NCBI GenBank assembly: GCA_023425865.1
Contig: JAFABV010000020.1
Coordinates: forward strand, 52,480-116,479
DNA: 64,000 nt
DNA from: Bacteroidota bacterium
Lineage (GTDB): Bacteria > Bacteroidota > Bacteroidia > Bacteroidales > Bacteroidaceae
Direction of reading: 5' to 3'
Numbering within the stretch: the stretch's first letter is position 1; each line of letters opens with the position of its first letter. Under the pieces are notes generated by a model, which saw only the letters and a list, made by a program, of their open reading frames with translations, was not told where the DNA came from and did no database searches. This document shows, piece after piece, positions 1-8,186 of the stretch. A program made the position numbers and the translations under genes.

Positions 1-266
1 CCATAATAAGTGGTGTCACGGGGCGCTTGTGTCGTCGTCTCAGCTGATGGCGAATAGCCGCTTGATGAAGGCTGCGCCTTCGCTGTTACAGGCGACATCA
101 GGTACCCGCCGCTCATGGGTTGGGCAGAGAGTGCCATGGGCGGACTCATGGTCACGGCACTTGTTCCGGGAATGGGAGTCATGCCGCTACCTATCCGCTT
201 GTCGGTCTGTGCCAGTAGTGGCAAGGCCAACACGATGGCGAGTGATGTGAAGATCGTTCTGTTCAT
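1..266 (-). CDS. Secreted protein, 3' end outside window
   Basis: An open frame runs leftward from an ATG at 264-266 off the window edge, giving at least 88 residues. It starts with a clear signal peptide (MNRTIFTSLAIVLALPLLAQ, cut expected near AQ) followed by a low-complexity stretch rich in Ser, Pro, Thr and Met. No domain is recognisable in the visible part. A consensus Bacteroidota -7 box lies upstream, divergent from the TPR gene. It is probably an exported envelope protein; the function is unknown because the body of the gene is missing. Confidence 0.7.
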   Translation of the reverse strand, partial: MNRTIFTSLAIVLALPLLAQTDKRIGSGMTPIPGTSAVTMSPPMALSAQPMSGGYLMSPVTAKAQPSSSGYSPSAETTTQAPRDTTYY

Positions 267-313
267 GTTTCTATCCTTTCGGTTCGTTTGTGGAATGGCT
301 ACGAATACCGTTG

Positions 314-321
314 CAAATATA
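314..321 (-). promoter_or_regulatory. -7 box for the secreted protein
   Basis: TATATTTG on the minus strand matches the Bacteroidota TAnnTTTG box, 47 bases before the start codon. No convincing -33 TTG was seen. Confidence 0.6.
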
Positions 322-419
322 CAGAAACCTCATCGTTGGGCAGATAGGGATTAGTGTTTTTTATTATTGTTTTGTATAAAATTCGCTAATGGCTTTCTGT
401 CTTTTCCTTCGATATTTAC

Positions 420-427
420 TATCTTTG
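420..427 (+). promoter_or_regulatory. -7 box for the TPR gene
   Basis: TATCTTTG, a match to TAnnTTTG, lies 72 bases before the start at 500. Confidence 0.6.
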
Positions 428-499
428 CAATAATCACCTCGTATAAAAGATTTCGTGGGTGGTTGATGTACAATTTGTAAAAGGAAGGAAATTAATGAT

Positions 500-1312
500 A
501 TGGGCTTTCTAAGAAAGTGGTTTGGCAATACTCCCGACACACCTGATGAGGAGAAGCGGGCGCAGGCAGCAAGAGATTTTGATGTGTTGAAGTACGATGG
601 CGTGGCTGCCCTACGGCAGAATGCGTTTGACTATGCCATCAAGTGTTTTACTCATGCCTTGGAATTGCGCGAAGACCTGGAGGTGCGCGACTATCTTTCT
701 CAGGCGCTGATTCGCAGTGGCAGCCTGTCTGAGGCTCATGAACAGTTGCAACGGTTAGCCGAGGCAGAGCCTGACAACCTGCAGATTTGGCTGCGTATGG
801 CAGAGGTGGCCTATATGATGGAGGACTACAATCTCATGGCCGAAGCGTGTGAAAAGGCCAAACAGATAGACAACGACGACCCGCAGATGAATTTCTCCTA
901 TGCTCGTGCCTGCATTGGTCAGGCCAATTACATCAATGCCGTTGCCCTGTTGACCAAGGCCATTGCCGTGTCGAAAGACGAACCCTATTGGGACGCCTAT
1001 TTCCTGCGTGGAGAAACATTGCTCAAGATGGGCGATGTCAACAGTGCCGAGGCTGACGCGGATACCATTCTCGCCCACATACCTGAGCAGGAAGAAAGCC
1101 TGTTGCTGAAAGCACGCTGCCAGCATGCCCACGGAGACCAGGCCGCGGCCTTGGACACCTATGACAAGGTAATAAACCTCAATCCCTTTTGTGTCGTAGC
1201 CTTCAAAGAGCGTGGTGTCATTCGCCTGGCTCTTGGTGACAGTACCGGCGCCGCGGAGGATGAAGAAATGGTGAAGGAGCTCGAGCATCCCATGACCGAT
1301 GGAGACCGTTAA
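500..1312 (+). CDS. Tetratricopeptide repeat protein
   Basis: 270 residues without signal peptide or membrane segment, so probably cytoplasmic. From about residue 30 the protein is a run of helical TPR-like units (for example DYAIKCFTHALELREDLEVR, then SEAHEQLQRLAEAEPDN, NYINAVALLTKAIAV, GDQAAALDTYDKVINLNP). The ATG at 500 is chosen over the ATG at 495, whose frame stops after five codons; a purine-rich AAGGAAGGAA precedes it. TPR proteins are protein-protein adaptors; the partner cannot be read from the sequence. It is transcribed alone, divergent from the secreted protein. Confidence 0.85.
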   Translation: MGFLRKWFGNTPDTPDEEKRAQAARDFDVLKYDGVAALRQNAFDYAIKCFTHALELREDLEVRDYLSQALIRSGSLSEAHEQLQRLAEAEPDNLQIWLRMAEVAYMMEDYNLMAEACEKAKQIDNDDPQMNFSYARACIGQANYINAVALLTKAIAVSKDEPYWDAYFLRGETLLKMGDVNSAEADADTILAHIPEQEESLLLKARCQHAHGDQAAALDTYDKVINLNPFCVVAFKERGVIRLALGDSTGAAEDEEMVKELEHPMTDGDR

Positions 1313-1446
1313 GGCGATGGGCGAAAGAAGATGGCAGCACCGGTAGTGTGCGTGCGGCACATCGTCATCACGTCACCAGTTTGTAATACCCCAGAGGGGT
1401 TGGTACAACCATTTCTTAAGATTATTTGAAAATATATTGCGAATTG

Positions 1447-1478
1447 TTTGTGTGTTTCGGAGATTTGCTATAATTTTG
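1447..1478 (+). promoter_or_regulatory. Promoter of the aromatic amino acid operon
   Basis: TTG at 1448-1450 and TAATTTTG at 1471-1478 are 20 bases apart, the usual Bacteroidota -33/-7 arrangement. Transcription should start near 1483, about 23 bases before the leader peptide ATG. Confidence 0.65.
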
Positions 1479-1505
1479 TAACCAAAATAGAAATACGACA
1501 GTGTT

Positions 1506-1580
1506 ATGAAGTCTTACGCATCCTTTTATTACTTTTATTTTTACTTTGCAAGCAATTGTGAAGCGGGAAGTTGCGTGTAG
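1506..1580 (+). CDS. Phe/Tyr-rich leader peptide of the pheA attenuator
   Basis: A 24-codon frame (ATG 1506, TAG 1578-1580) encodes four Phe and five Tyr. Eight of these nine are consecutive (FYYFYFYF, codons 7-14, 1524-1547). It sits between a good promoter and an intrinsic terminator, directly upstream of four genes for Phe/Tyr synthesis. In enterobacterial pheA and trp leaders, ribosome stalling on such codons controls termination. Here bases 1559-1568, inside the peptide's own 3' part, are identical to the 3' arm of the terminator and can therefore pair with its 5' arm. No strong ribosome binding site is visible, as is usual in this phylum. Confidence 0.85.
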   Translation: MKSYASFYYFYFYFASNCEAGSCV

Positions 1581-1638
1581 ATTTCAACTTAGGTCAAAGA
1601 TATAAAACCTTACAGGTTTGCATCAAGGTCCCGCTTCA
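1559..1638 (+). promoter_or_regulatory. Predicted antiterminator pairing
   Basis: TGAAGCGGGA at 1559-1568 is perfectly complementary to TCCCGCTTCA at 1629-1638, the 5' arm of the terminator. A ribosome stalled on the Phe/Tyr codons (1524-1547) would leave 1559-1568 free, so this helix forms and transcription continues. A ribosome reaching the stop codon at 1578 would cover it and allow the terminator to form. Confidence 0.75.
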
Positions 1639-1664
1639 TCACAACATGAAGCGGGATTTTTGTT
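1629..1664 (+). terminator. Attenuator terminator before pheA
   Basis: An 11-bp perfect stem (1629-1639 with 1646-1656), six-base loop and a run of five T. It lies before pheA instead of after a gene, as expected for an attenuator. Confidence 0.85.
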
Positions 1665-1748
1665 AACAGCAGCCCACGGGTGGATGAACAAGAGGAAAGG
1701 CTAAGGCCAAAAGGGACGAACCAGAAACAATACAAAGAAAAAAAGGGC

Positions 1749-2621
1749 ATGAAGAGAATAGCCATTCAAGGCATGCGGGGATCTTTCCACGACATTGCCG
1801 CACATGAATATTTCGAGAACGAACAATTGCAGCTCATCTGCTGCAACACCTTTGATGGTGTCTTCGATAATATCAAGCAAGACCCTACGGTCATCGGCAT
1901 GATGGCCATAGAGAATACCATCGCAGGGTCGCTGCTCCCCAACTACGACTTGCTACGGGCCAGTGGCACAACCATCGTTGGCGAACACAAGCTTCACATT
2001 TGCCACTGCATCTGCTGCCTGCCTGATGATGACTGGAGCACCATTACCGAGGTGCATTCGCATCCGGTGGCATTGGCCCAATGCCGTGAGTTCTTAGGCA
2101 GCCATCCAACCCTGAAGGCGGTGGAAGCTGAAGACACGGCCGGAAGTGCGGAATACATCAGCCAAAAGCAATGCCACGGGTGGGCAGCCATCTGTCATGC
2201 AGACGCAGCGCGTCTGTACGGGCTAAAGGTACTCGAAGACCATATCGAAGACAACAAGCATAACTTCACCCGCTTCTTGGTGGTGTCTAATCCCTTGAAA
2301 GCCGATTTCCTTCGTCCGCTCAGCCAGTCAAACAAGGCGAGTCTTGTCTTCTCCTTGCCTCATGCCGAGGGCTCCTTGTCTAAAGTCCTCACCATTCTTA
2401 GCTTCTACGGTATCAATCTCACCAAGATTCAGTCGCTGCCCATCATCGGTCATGAGTGGGAATACTTGTTCTATGTAGACGTTACCTTTGATGATCTTAT
2501 TCGTTATAGGCAGTCTATCGATGCCATCACACCGCTGACCAAGGACATCAAGATAATAGGAGAATATCAAGAAGCAGTATCTGAGCCTGCCATCGGCAAT
2601 GTGGATGAGGAGGCTGTTTAG
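1749..2621 (+). CDS. pheA: Prephenate dehydratase
   Basis: Converts prephenate to phenylpyruvate, the committed step to phenylalanine. The 290-residue form has the prephenate dehydratase domain at about 1-180, including the conserved TRF triad (NFTRFLVV), and an ACT regulatory domain at about 198-270. The usual ESRP effector motif reads QSLP here (NLTKIQSLPI), so the allosteric site may differ. The ATG at 1749 is chosen because the homologous region starts there and an A/G-rich stretch precedes it; an in-frame GTG at 1680 would add 23 non-conserved residues. There is no fused chorismate mutase; that domain is in the third gene of the operon. Confidence 0.93.
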   Translation: MKRIAIQGMRGSFHDIAAHEYFENEQLQLICCNTFDGVFDNIKQDPTVIGMMAIENTIAGSLLPNYDLLRASGTTIVGEHKLHICHCICCLPDDDWSTITEVHSHPVALAQCREFLGSHPTLKAVEAEDTAGSAEYISQKQCHGWAAICHADAARLYGLKVLEDHIEDNKHNFTRFLVVSNPLKADFLRPLSQSNKASLVFSLPHAEGSLSKVLTILSFYGINLTKIQSLPIIGHEWEYLFYVDVTFDDLIRYRQSIDAITPLTKDIKIIGEYQEAVSEPAIGNVDEEAV

Positions 2622-2656
2622 AATCAATAAGGATAACCACGAACAATATACTTATT

Positions 2657-3832
2657 ATGGTACAACCAGCAGAAAGAGTGAACTCTGTACAAGAGTATTA
2701 TTTCAGCCGAAAACTGAAAGAGGTAGCACAACTCAATGCCCAGGGCAAAGACATTATCTCACTGGCCATTGGCTCACCTGATATGCCGCCTTCACAGCAA
2801 ACCGTTGACAAACTATGCGAGGTGGCCGCCGACCCCACCGCCCACGGCTATCAGCCCACGGTGGGACTGCCCGAGCTTCGCAAGGCCATGGCGGGGTTTT
2901 ATAATCGCGTCTATGGCGTAGAGGTCGACTGGGCCACAGAGATAGAGCCTATCATCGGTTCTAAAGAGGGCATCATGTATGTGACACTGGCTTTCTGCAA
3001 TCCCGGTGACAAGGTGCTTATTCCAGACCCAGGCTATCCCACCTATACGGCCGTGAACAAAATCTTCGGTACGCAGATTGTCAACTACAGCCTGCGGGAG
3101 GACAACGGATGGCAGCCCGACTTCGACGAGCTGGAGCGTATGGACCTCAGTGGGGTGAAGGTGATGTGGTGCAACTATCCCAATATGCCCACGGGTGGCG
3201 TGGCTACTATGGATACCTTTGAGAAACTGGTAGGCTTTGCCCGCCGTCATGATATATTGGTGGTGAACGACAATCCCTACTCGCTCATCCTCAACGACCA
3301 CCCCATGAGTATCATGCAGGTGCCTGGTGCCAAAGACTGTTGCATAGAGTTCAATTCGATGTCGAAGAGTCACAACATGCCGGGTTGGCGTGTGGCCATG
3401 ATCGTTGGTAATAAGGAGTATATCTCTTGGATGTTCAAGATTCAGAGTAATATAGAGAACGGCACCTTCCGGGGTATCCAATTGGCGGCGGCCGAGGCCC
3501 TGAATACCAATAGCGAGGAATGGCATCGTGAGAACAACATCATCAATTACCGTCGTCGCCGTGCGGTGGCCGAGCAGATCATGGACACGTTGGGATGTAC
3601 TTATGACCCTGCACAGGTGGGGATGTTTCTTTGGGGCAAGATACCCGACAGTTATGCAGAGGTAGAAGACCTCACAGAGCGGCTGCTTCACGAGGCCCGC
3701 GTATTTATCACCCCTGGCTTTATCTTCGGCCAGAACGGTAAACGCTATATCCGCATCTCACTGTGTGCCAAGGACGAGAATATCAGTGAGGCACTCAAGC
3801 GCATCAAGGAGATAGCCCCCAAACTCAAATAA
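2657..3832 (+). CDS. Class I/II PLP-dependent aminotransferase, probably aromatic
   Basis: 391-residue fold-type I aminotransferase. The PLP lysine is K237 in SMSKSHNMPGWR, and the substrate arginine near the C terminus is in RYIRIS. The sequence resembles the aspartate/LL-diaminopimelate aminotransferase branch. Its place between pheA and the DAHP synthase gene, 35 bases after pheA, suggests it transaminates phenylpyruvate and 4-hydroxyphenylpyruvate to Phe and Tyr. That specificity is inferred from context; an aspartate or DAP role is the alternative. Confidence 0.88.
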   Translation: MVQPAERVNSVQEYYFSRKLKEVAQLNAQGKDIISLAIGSPDMPPSQQTVDKLCEVAADPTAHGYQPTVGLPELRKAMAGFYNRVYGVEVDWATEIEPIIGSKEGIMYVTLAFCNPGDKVLIPDPGYPTYTAVNKIFGTQIVNYSLREDNGWQPDFDELERMDLSGVKVMWCNYPNMPTGGVATMDTFEKLVGFARRHDILVVNDNPYSLILNDHPMSIMQVPGAKDCCIEFNSMSKSHNMPGWRVAMIVGNKEYISWMFKIQSNIENGTFRGIQLAAAEALNTNSEEWHRENNIINYRRRRAVAEQIMDTLGCTYDPAQVGMFLWGKIPDSYAEVEDLTERLLHEARVFITPGFIFGQNGKRYIRISLCAKDENISEALKRIKEIAPKLK

Positions 3833-3911
3833 CAAACAAGTAACCAAAAGCATAAACTATCGTCTCATGGCCTGCTTGCAGGTTAACGAGACACACAAAC
3901 GACAATAAGAT

Positions 3912-4976
3912 ATGGAACTCGAAATTCAGCCATTACATTTACCCAGTGATAATGAACGCCCCTTCGTCATTGCAGGTCCCTGCAGTGCAGAGACTGAGGA
4001 GCAAGTGATGAACACCGCCCGCCAGCTGAAAGAGAAAGGCTGTCACATGTTTCGTGCCGGTGTGTGGAAACCCCGCACCAAGCCCGGAGGCTTTGAGGGC
4101 AAGGGTGAGGAGGCTCTGCCCTGGATCAAGCAGGTGAAAGAAGAGACCGGCATGCTCACTGCCGTAGAGGTAGCCAAGCCCGAACACGTGGAACTCTGCT
4201 TGAAATATGGGGTAGACATCCTTTGGGTAGGTGCACGCACCACGGCCAACCCCTTCGCCATGCAAGACTTGGCCGACTCGCTGAAGGGTGTTGATGTGCC
4301 TGTATTTGTGAAAAATCCTGTGAATCCCGACATTGAATTGTGGATAGGCGCTCTTGAGCGTATCAATCAGGCAGGCGTCAAGCAGTTGGGCGCCATTCAC
4401 CGTGGATTCTCCAGCTACGACAAGAAGATCTACCGCAACCTGCCCATGTGGCAAATTCCGATGGAACTCCACCGCCGTATCCCTAATCTGCCGCTGATTT
4501 GCGACCCCAGTCATATCGGTGGCCGTCGTGAGTTGGTGGCACCACTGTGTCAGCAGGCGCTCGACATGGGTTTCGATGGACTGATTGTAGAATGTCACTG
4601 CAATCCCGATGAGGCTTGGAGCGACGCTCGCCAGCAGGTGACACCCGATGTGCTCGACTATATTCTCAGCCTGCTTGTGGTACGTGAGGAGACGGGCACC
4701 ACTGAAGGCATCCGGGTGTTGCGTGGGCAGATAGACGACCTCGACAATCAGTTGCTTGAATTGTTGTCTAAGCGTATGCGGGTGTGCCGAGAAATTGGGC
4801 AGTACAAGAAAGAGCATAACATGACCGTATTTCAGTCTAACCGCTATAACGAGATACTGGAGAAGCGTGGGGCGCAGGCCAGCCTTTGCGGCATTGACCC
4901 TGAATGCACGGCACAGATCTTCGAACTCATCCACCAGGAGAGTGTGCGCCAGCAGATCGAGATTATCAACCAATAA
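3912..4976 (+). CDS. Bifunctional DAHP synthase / chorismate mutase
   Basis: 354 residues. About 1-255 is a DAHP synthase of the type I-beta (KDO8P-synthase-like) group, with the motifs AGPCSAETEEQ, RAGVWKPRTKPGGFEG, KNPVNPD and CDPSHIGGRRELV. About 265-350 is an AroQ-type chorismate mutase (IRVLRGQIDDLDNQLLELLS, with RMRVCREIGQYKKEHN). It thus joins the first shikimate-pathway step with chorismate to prephenate. In related fusions the mutase part mediates feedback inhibition by prephenate. It is the third gene of the attenuated operon. Confidence 0.93.
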   Translation: MELEIQPLHLPSDNERPFVIAGPCSAETEEQVMNTARQLKEKGCHMFRAGVWKPRTKPGGFEGKGEEALPWIKQVKEETGMLTAVEVAKPEHVELCLKYGVDILWVGARTTANPFAMQDLADSLKGVDVPVFVKNPVNPDIELWIGALERINQAGVKQLGAIHRGFSSYDKKIYRNLPMWQIPMELHRRIPNLPLICDPSHIGGRRELVAPLCQQALDMGFDGLIVECHCNPDEAWSDARQQVTPDVLDYILSLLVVREETGTTEGIRVLRGQIDDLDNQLLELLSKRMRVCREIGQYKKEHNMTVFQSNRYNEILEKRGAQASLCGIDPECTAQIFELIHQESVRQQIEIINQ

Positions 4977-5000
4977 ACTAAGGTCTAAACACACAGAACC

Positions 5001-5792
5001 ATGAGAATTTTGGTGATGGGAGCTGGCAAGATGGGCTCCTTCTTTATCGACCTGTTGAGTTTTGAACACGAAGTGGCAGCCTATGAGCACGATCCCAAAC
5101 GGCTGCGGTTTACCTACAACTGTCAACGCTTCACCGACTTAGAGGAGGTGCGGGCCTTTGAGCCAGAGCTGGTCATCAATGCTGTGACTGTGAAATATAC
5201 GTTACCGGCGTTTGAAGAAATCTTGCCTGTGCTGCCCAAAGACTGTATTATCTCTGACATCTCCTCAGTGAAGACGGGCCTGAAGGACTTCTACGAGCAA
5301 ACGGGCTTTAGGTATGTGTCTACGCACCCTATGTTTGGCCCTACATTCGCCAACCTCAACCAACTGTCTGAAGAGAACGCCATCATCATCAGTGAGGGCG
5401 ATTATATGGGTCGTATCTTCTTCAAGGACCTCTATCAGAAGCTGGGACTCAACATCTACGAGTACACCTTCGAGGGGCACGACAAGACCGTGGCCTATTC
5501 GCTGAGTATCCCCTTCGTGTCTACTTTCGTCTTTGCGGCTGTAATGAAGCCCCAGGATGCGCCGGGTACCACTTTCAAGCGTCACATGGCCACGGCCAAG
5601 GGCGTACTCTCAGAAGACGACTACCTCTTACAGGAGATACTCTTCAATCCCTACACCCATGACCAAGTGTCGCAGATACGTGATGAGTTGAAAGAACTCT
5701 TGCAAATCATTGACAACAAAGACGCCGACAGCATGAAAGCCTATCTCACGAAGATACGCGGACATGTGTTTGCACATAAGAAGGCTGAGTAA
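5001..5792 (+). CDS. tyrA: Prephenate dehydrogenase
   Basis: 263 residues, oxidises prephenate to 4-hydroxyphenylpyruvate for tyrosine. The N-terminal NAD-binding motif is GAGKMGSF, and HPMFGP is the conserved substrate loop. No ACT or chorismate mutase domain is fused, and the protein is shorter than most TyrA. As last gene of the operon it explains why the leader peptide carries both Phe and Tyr codons: the operon feeds both branches. It lies 24 bases after the previous gene and is followed by a strong terminator. Confidence 0.9.
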   Translation: MRILVMGAGKMGSFFIDLLSFEHEVAAYEHDPKRLRFTYNCQRFTDLEEVRAFEPELVINAVTVKYTLPAFEEILPVLPKDCIISDISSVKTGLKDFYEQTGFRYVSTHPMFGPTFANLNQLSEENAIIISEGDYMGRIFFKDLYQKLGLNIYEYTFEGHDKTVAYSLSIPFVSTFVFAAVMKPQDAPGTTFKRHMATAKGVLSEDDYLLQEILFNPYTHDQVSQIRDELKELLQIIDNKDADSMKAYLTKIRGHVFAHKKAE

Positions 5793-5816
5793 CCATTTTG
5801 TTTTGATTATCGGCAT

Positions 5817-5855
5817 AGCCCCCGCAGCGCGTTTGGCGTTGCGGGGGCTTTGTTG
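5817..5855 (+). terminator. Terminator after tyrA
   Basis: AGCCCCCGCA (5817-5826) pairs with TGCGGGGGCT (5840-5849), followed by a T-rich tail. Confidence 0.85.
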
Positions 5856-5945
5856 TGTATGCTCGGCATGAGCATTGTCTAACGGGTGCAAGTCTATAAG
5901 CCGCCAGCCTGCCCCCTTTGTGCCGCGTGCTGAAGGCGTGGGGCT

Positions 5946-7055
5946 CTACGGCCTGCCCTTGAGGGCTTCTTCCTGCTCTATGGTCCATGGCACATTGCTG
6001 ATTTCCTGTGCCATGGCATTGAGTTCGAGACATTGCTGTCTGGTAATAGCGCGTCGGTCGGCATGGTAGGGCCATGGGGCCAGCATGAGCAGCAACCCCT
6101 TGGCGCAGGCCTCAAAGTACATCCCAGGCGGCTTGTACATCGGCGGAAAGCCATTCTCGAGGATTACGATGAGCGGTAGGCCTGCGTCGAGTGCCGCACG
6201 GGCTATCTCACGTTCGCCAGGCGCGATGCATGGGCTTACCAATACGCCGCCGTGCCGTCCCCGATCCATGAGCCATACCTTCTGTTTTTCGATGAGCCTG
6301 AGGTTGTCGGGCGTATTGTTGTTGTGGCATCTTACCTGCAGTCGTGTGGGCCACTCTAACAGCCAGTGGTTGCCTATGGCGGCATAGCTGCGACCACCCA
6401 CCGCGAGGTCGCGCACCACACGGAAGAGGTTGGGATTGGCCCGTTTGATGGCTAAGCGTCGCGGGTTGTCGGCGATATACCTGAACATGTGGGCCAGCTG
6501 TCCGTCATGGGTGAGGATAGAGTCTTGGTAGCCCGTCTCGAAGAGCAGGCCGTGGTCGGGGTGCTTGGGGCGGGGTAGTGGTGTTTCCTGAGGTAGTGGT
6601 GTTTCCTGAGGCTGAGCCTCAGGATAGTGCACCACTTGCCGCAGCACGATCTGCCGGTAGGCACGGTTGCAGCCCACCTTAAAGCCATTGACAATCTGCC
6701 CCAGGTGGGCTCTGCTGTGACGCGTCACGAACAGCAGGCCGTGGATATGGTCGGGCATGAGCTGAAAGGCCAGCATCTTCACCTCGGGGTAGTAGTGGGG
6801 TATGCCCTGCCACTGTTGCTCCACGGCTTGGCCCAGCGGGGTGGGTTCAATATAGGGCTCGTCGTTACCTTCTCGGTAGGCTAAGTGTCCTAACAGCGGG
6901 CGCCGGCCCTCTACGCTCAGGGTGACCATGTATATGCGACGTCCCTGATAGTCGTGTCCCTGCCTGCGTCGCTTCATCGAAGGCTCATGGTCGTATCGCC
7001 AGCCCTCACCTTCTATATATGTAGGGTGTTTGTCGGTCGATGTATTTTTTGGCAT
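5946..7055 (-). CDS. HUH (Y1) transposase-like protein with C-terminal DprA/SLOG-like domain
   Basis: 369 residues. The N-terminal half (about 35-215) is of the Y1/REP-associated transposase type: HUH motif in LMPDHIHGLLF, candidate nucleophile tyrosine in ETGYQDSIL, and the trailing motif FRYIADNPRR. The C-terminal half (about 240-360) resembles a SLOG/DprA Rossmann domain: GGVLVSPCIAPGEREIARAA, then GLPLIVILENGF and ITRQQCLELNAMAQEI. Enzymes of the first group cut and join single-stranded DNA at hairpins; the role of the second domain is unknown. A duplicated 18-bp segment gives QETPLP twice. It stands alone, opposite to its neighbours, next to Argonaute-like remnants. Confidence 0.75.
   Translation of the reverse strand: MPKNTSTDKHPTYIEGEGWRYDHEPSMKRRRQGHDYQGRRIYMVTLSVEGRRPLLGHLAYREGNDEPYIEPTPLGQAVEQQWQGIPHYYPEVKMLAFQLMPDHIHGLLFVTRHSRAHLGQIVNGFKVGCNRAYRQIVLRQVVHYPEAQPQETPLPQETPLPRPKHPDHGLLFETGYQDSILTHDGQLAHMFRYIADNPRRLAIKRANPNLFRVVRDLAVGGRSYAAIGNHWLLEWPTRLQVRCHNNNTPDNLRLIEKQKVWLMDRGRHGGVLVSPCIAPGEREIARAALDAGLPLIVILENGFPPMYKPPGMYFEACAKGLLLMLAPWPYHADRRAITRQQCLELNAMAQEISNVPWTIEQEEALKGRP
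6575..6610 (-). repeat. Two-copy 18-bp in-frame tandem repeat
   Basis: Two identical adjacent 18-bp units (6575-6592, 6593-6610) add QETPLP twice to the linker before the tyrosine motif of the HUH protein. Confidence 0.85.
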
Positions 7056-7238
7056 CTGTCATTGGTATCATGGGTTGGTATTCCGTTTTTTTTGTGTGTG
7101 GTATAAAGATACGAGGAGTTTGGCAAGCTGACAAGTTTTTTTGCATGAAAATTTTTGGCACAGTTTATGTTAGGTATCAGACACACATTGTTATCATGTA
7201 TTGTCATTTCATAGTTACTACTCTCAACCCAATGAAAG

Positions 7239-7901
7239 ATGGAAAAACTGTTTCTTAACACACTTACTTTCAAGTATCCCGAAAAACCTGTAACGTTTTA
7301 TTTTTCGGACGAGGATGATATGGAGCGAAAAAGCACCGTATTAAAATCAGATGTCCTGATACCGGCCGAGGTGAAGGCTATGCCCAAATACGCGAGGCTG
7401 TTTGAAGGTATGGGTGGACTAAGGCTTCATACCACGTTTGATTTGCCCATGGAGGGGTTTGAGCCTGTTGCCGTAGACTTCAACAACCCCGCGAATGAGT
7501 ATATCGTGAGGCGGTATTAAAACAAATTGTTGAAAAGATATTTCAATAATTATGAAGATATTGTGGTCACGGAAGATGGTATTACAAGAGATGTGGTCGT
7601 TTGCTTCTTTGAGAAGGCGAACACAAGCCGTTTCTCCTGGAATGGCAAGCAATACGAAGTGTACCAACTGGATCGTTTTACACTGCGAGTAAAATATGAT
7701 ACCATCGACCGTACTCCCTATCTACTTGTGGCATACAACCGTCTCTCCTTATTGCTCAACACGACTTTGGCACAATAGTTAAATGATGATTCTGACAATC
7801 CGCTTGCCCCAGTGCACCACGTCACGCCAAGTATGGTCAATAGGGTGATGACGCGGGAGGTGTGCAAGGGGAGTATCATCTGGGCAATGTCATGTAATTA
7901 A
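7239..7901 (+). pseudogene. Decayed N-terminal part of a prokaryotic Argonaute-like gene
   Basis: One reading frame runs from ATG 7239 to 7901 and is interrupted only by point stops: TAA 7518-7520, TAG 7776-7778, final TAA 7899-7901. No frameshift is needed. Read through, it gives about 220 residues starting EKLFLNTLTFKYPEKPVTFY, then DFNNPANEYIVRRY-stop-NKLLKRYF, then YQLDRFTLRVKYD and SDNPLAPVHHVTPSMVNRV. The pattern (short beta strand, P..PV.FYF.ED, later FTLRV.Y) resembles the N domain of long prokaryotic Argonautes of Bacteroidota as I remember them; no database search was possible. MID and PIWI domains are absent. It could instead be an unrelated accessory gene. Confidence 0.45.
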
Positions 7902-7967
7902 GGAAAAATGACAATAAACGATTTATTGATCATGTTATCCTTTCTGGCAATAATAGTCACATTCAAT

Positions 7968-8099
7968 ATGGCAGAAAAGTTAATTCTCAACACACTAACC
8001 ATCGAAGAGCCGACGGAGCCGGTCAAGTTTTATTTCTCTGCAGAGGATGAGGCTCAGCATAATAGCAGCATCATTCAATCCGGAGAATATCCCTATTGA
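7968..8099 (+). pseudogene. Second truncated copy of the same N-terminal domain
   Basis: 44 residues in the same frame as the upstream remnant. It begins AEKLILNTLTIEEPTEPVKF and aligns with the upstream copy: 17 of the first 25 positions from EKL are identical. It stops at TGA 8097-8099 after only the first strands, and a terminator follows. An upstream in-frame ATG at 7908 preceded by AAGGAAAA would add 20 hydrophobic residues that look unrelated. It is a broken tandem paralogue, not a functional gene by itself. Confidence 0.5.
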
Positions 8100-8144
8100 G
8101 ATTACGGACTAAGGGAAAAGCATGATAAGAACGCTTTCATACAT

Positions 8145-8186
8145 CAACCCCAACGGCTCAAAAGAGCGGTTGGGGTTGACGTTTTT
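8145..8186 (+). terminator. Terminator after the Argonaute-like remnants
   Basis: CAACCCCAAC (8145-8154) pairs with GTTGGGGTTG (8169-8178), with inner GCTC/GAGC and an AAAA loop, followed by TTTTT at 8182-8186. A well-formed terminator at the end of the remnant suggests a formerly transcribed unit. Confidence 0.8.

Noticed and set aside
755..1360. 201-codon minus-strand frame
   Set aside because: Lies opposite the TPR gene, with codon use and composition of a shadow frame.
1381..1415. Terminator after the TPR gene (CCCC/GGGG hairpin)
   Set aside because: The stem is very short and no T run follows.
1680..1748. GTG start for pheA
   Set aside because: The extra 23 residues are not part of the conserved domain, and the ATG at 1749 has a better ribosome binding context.
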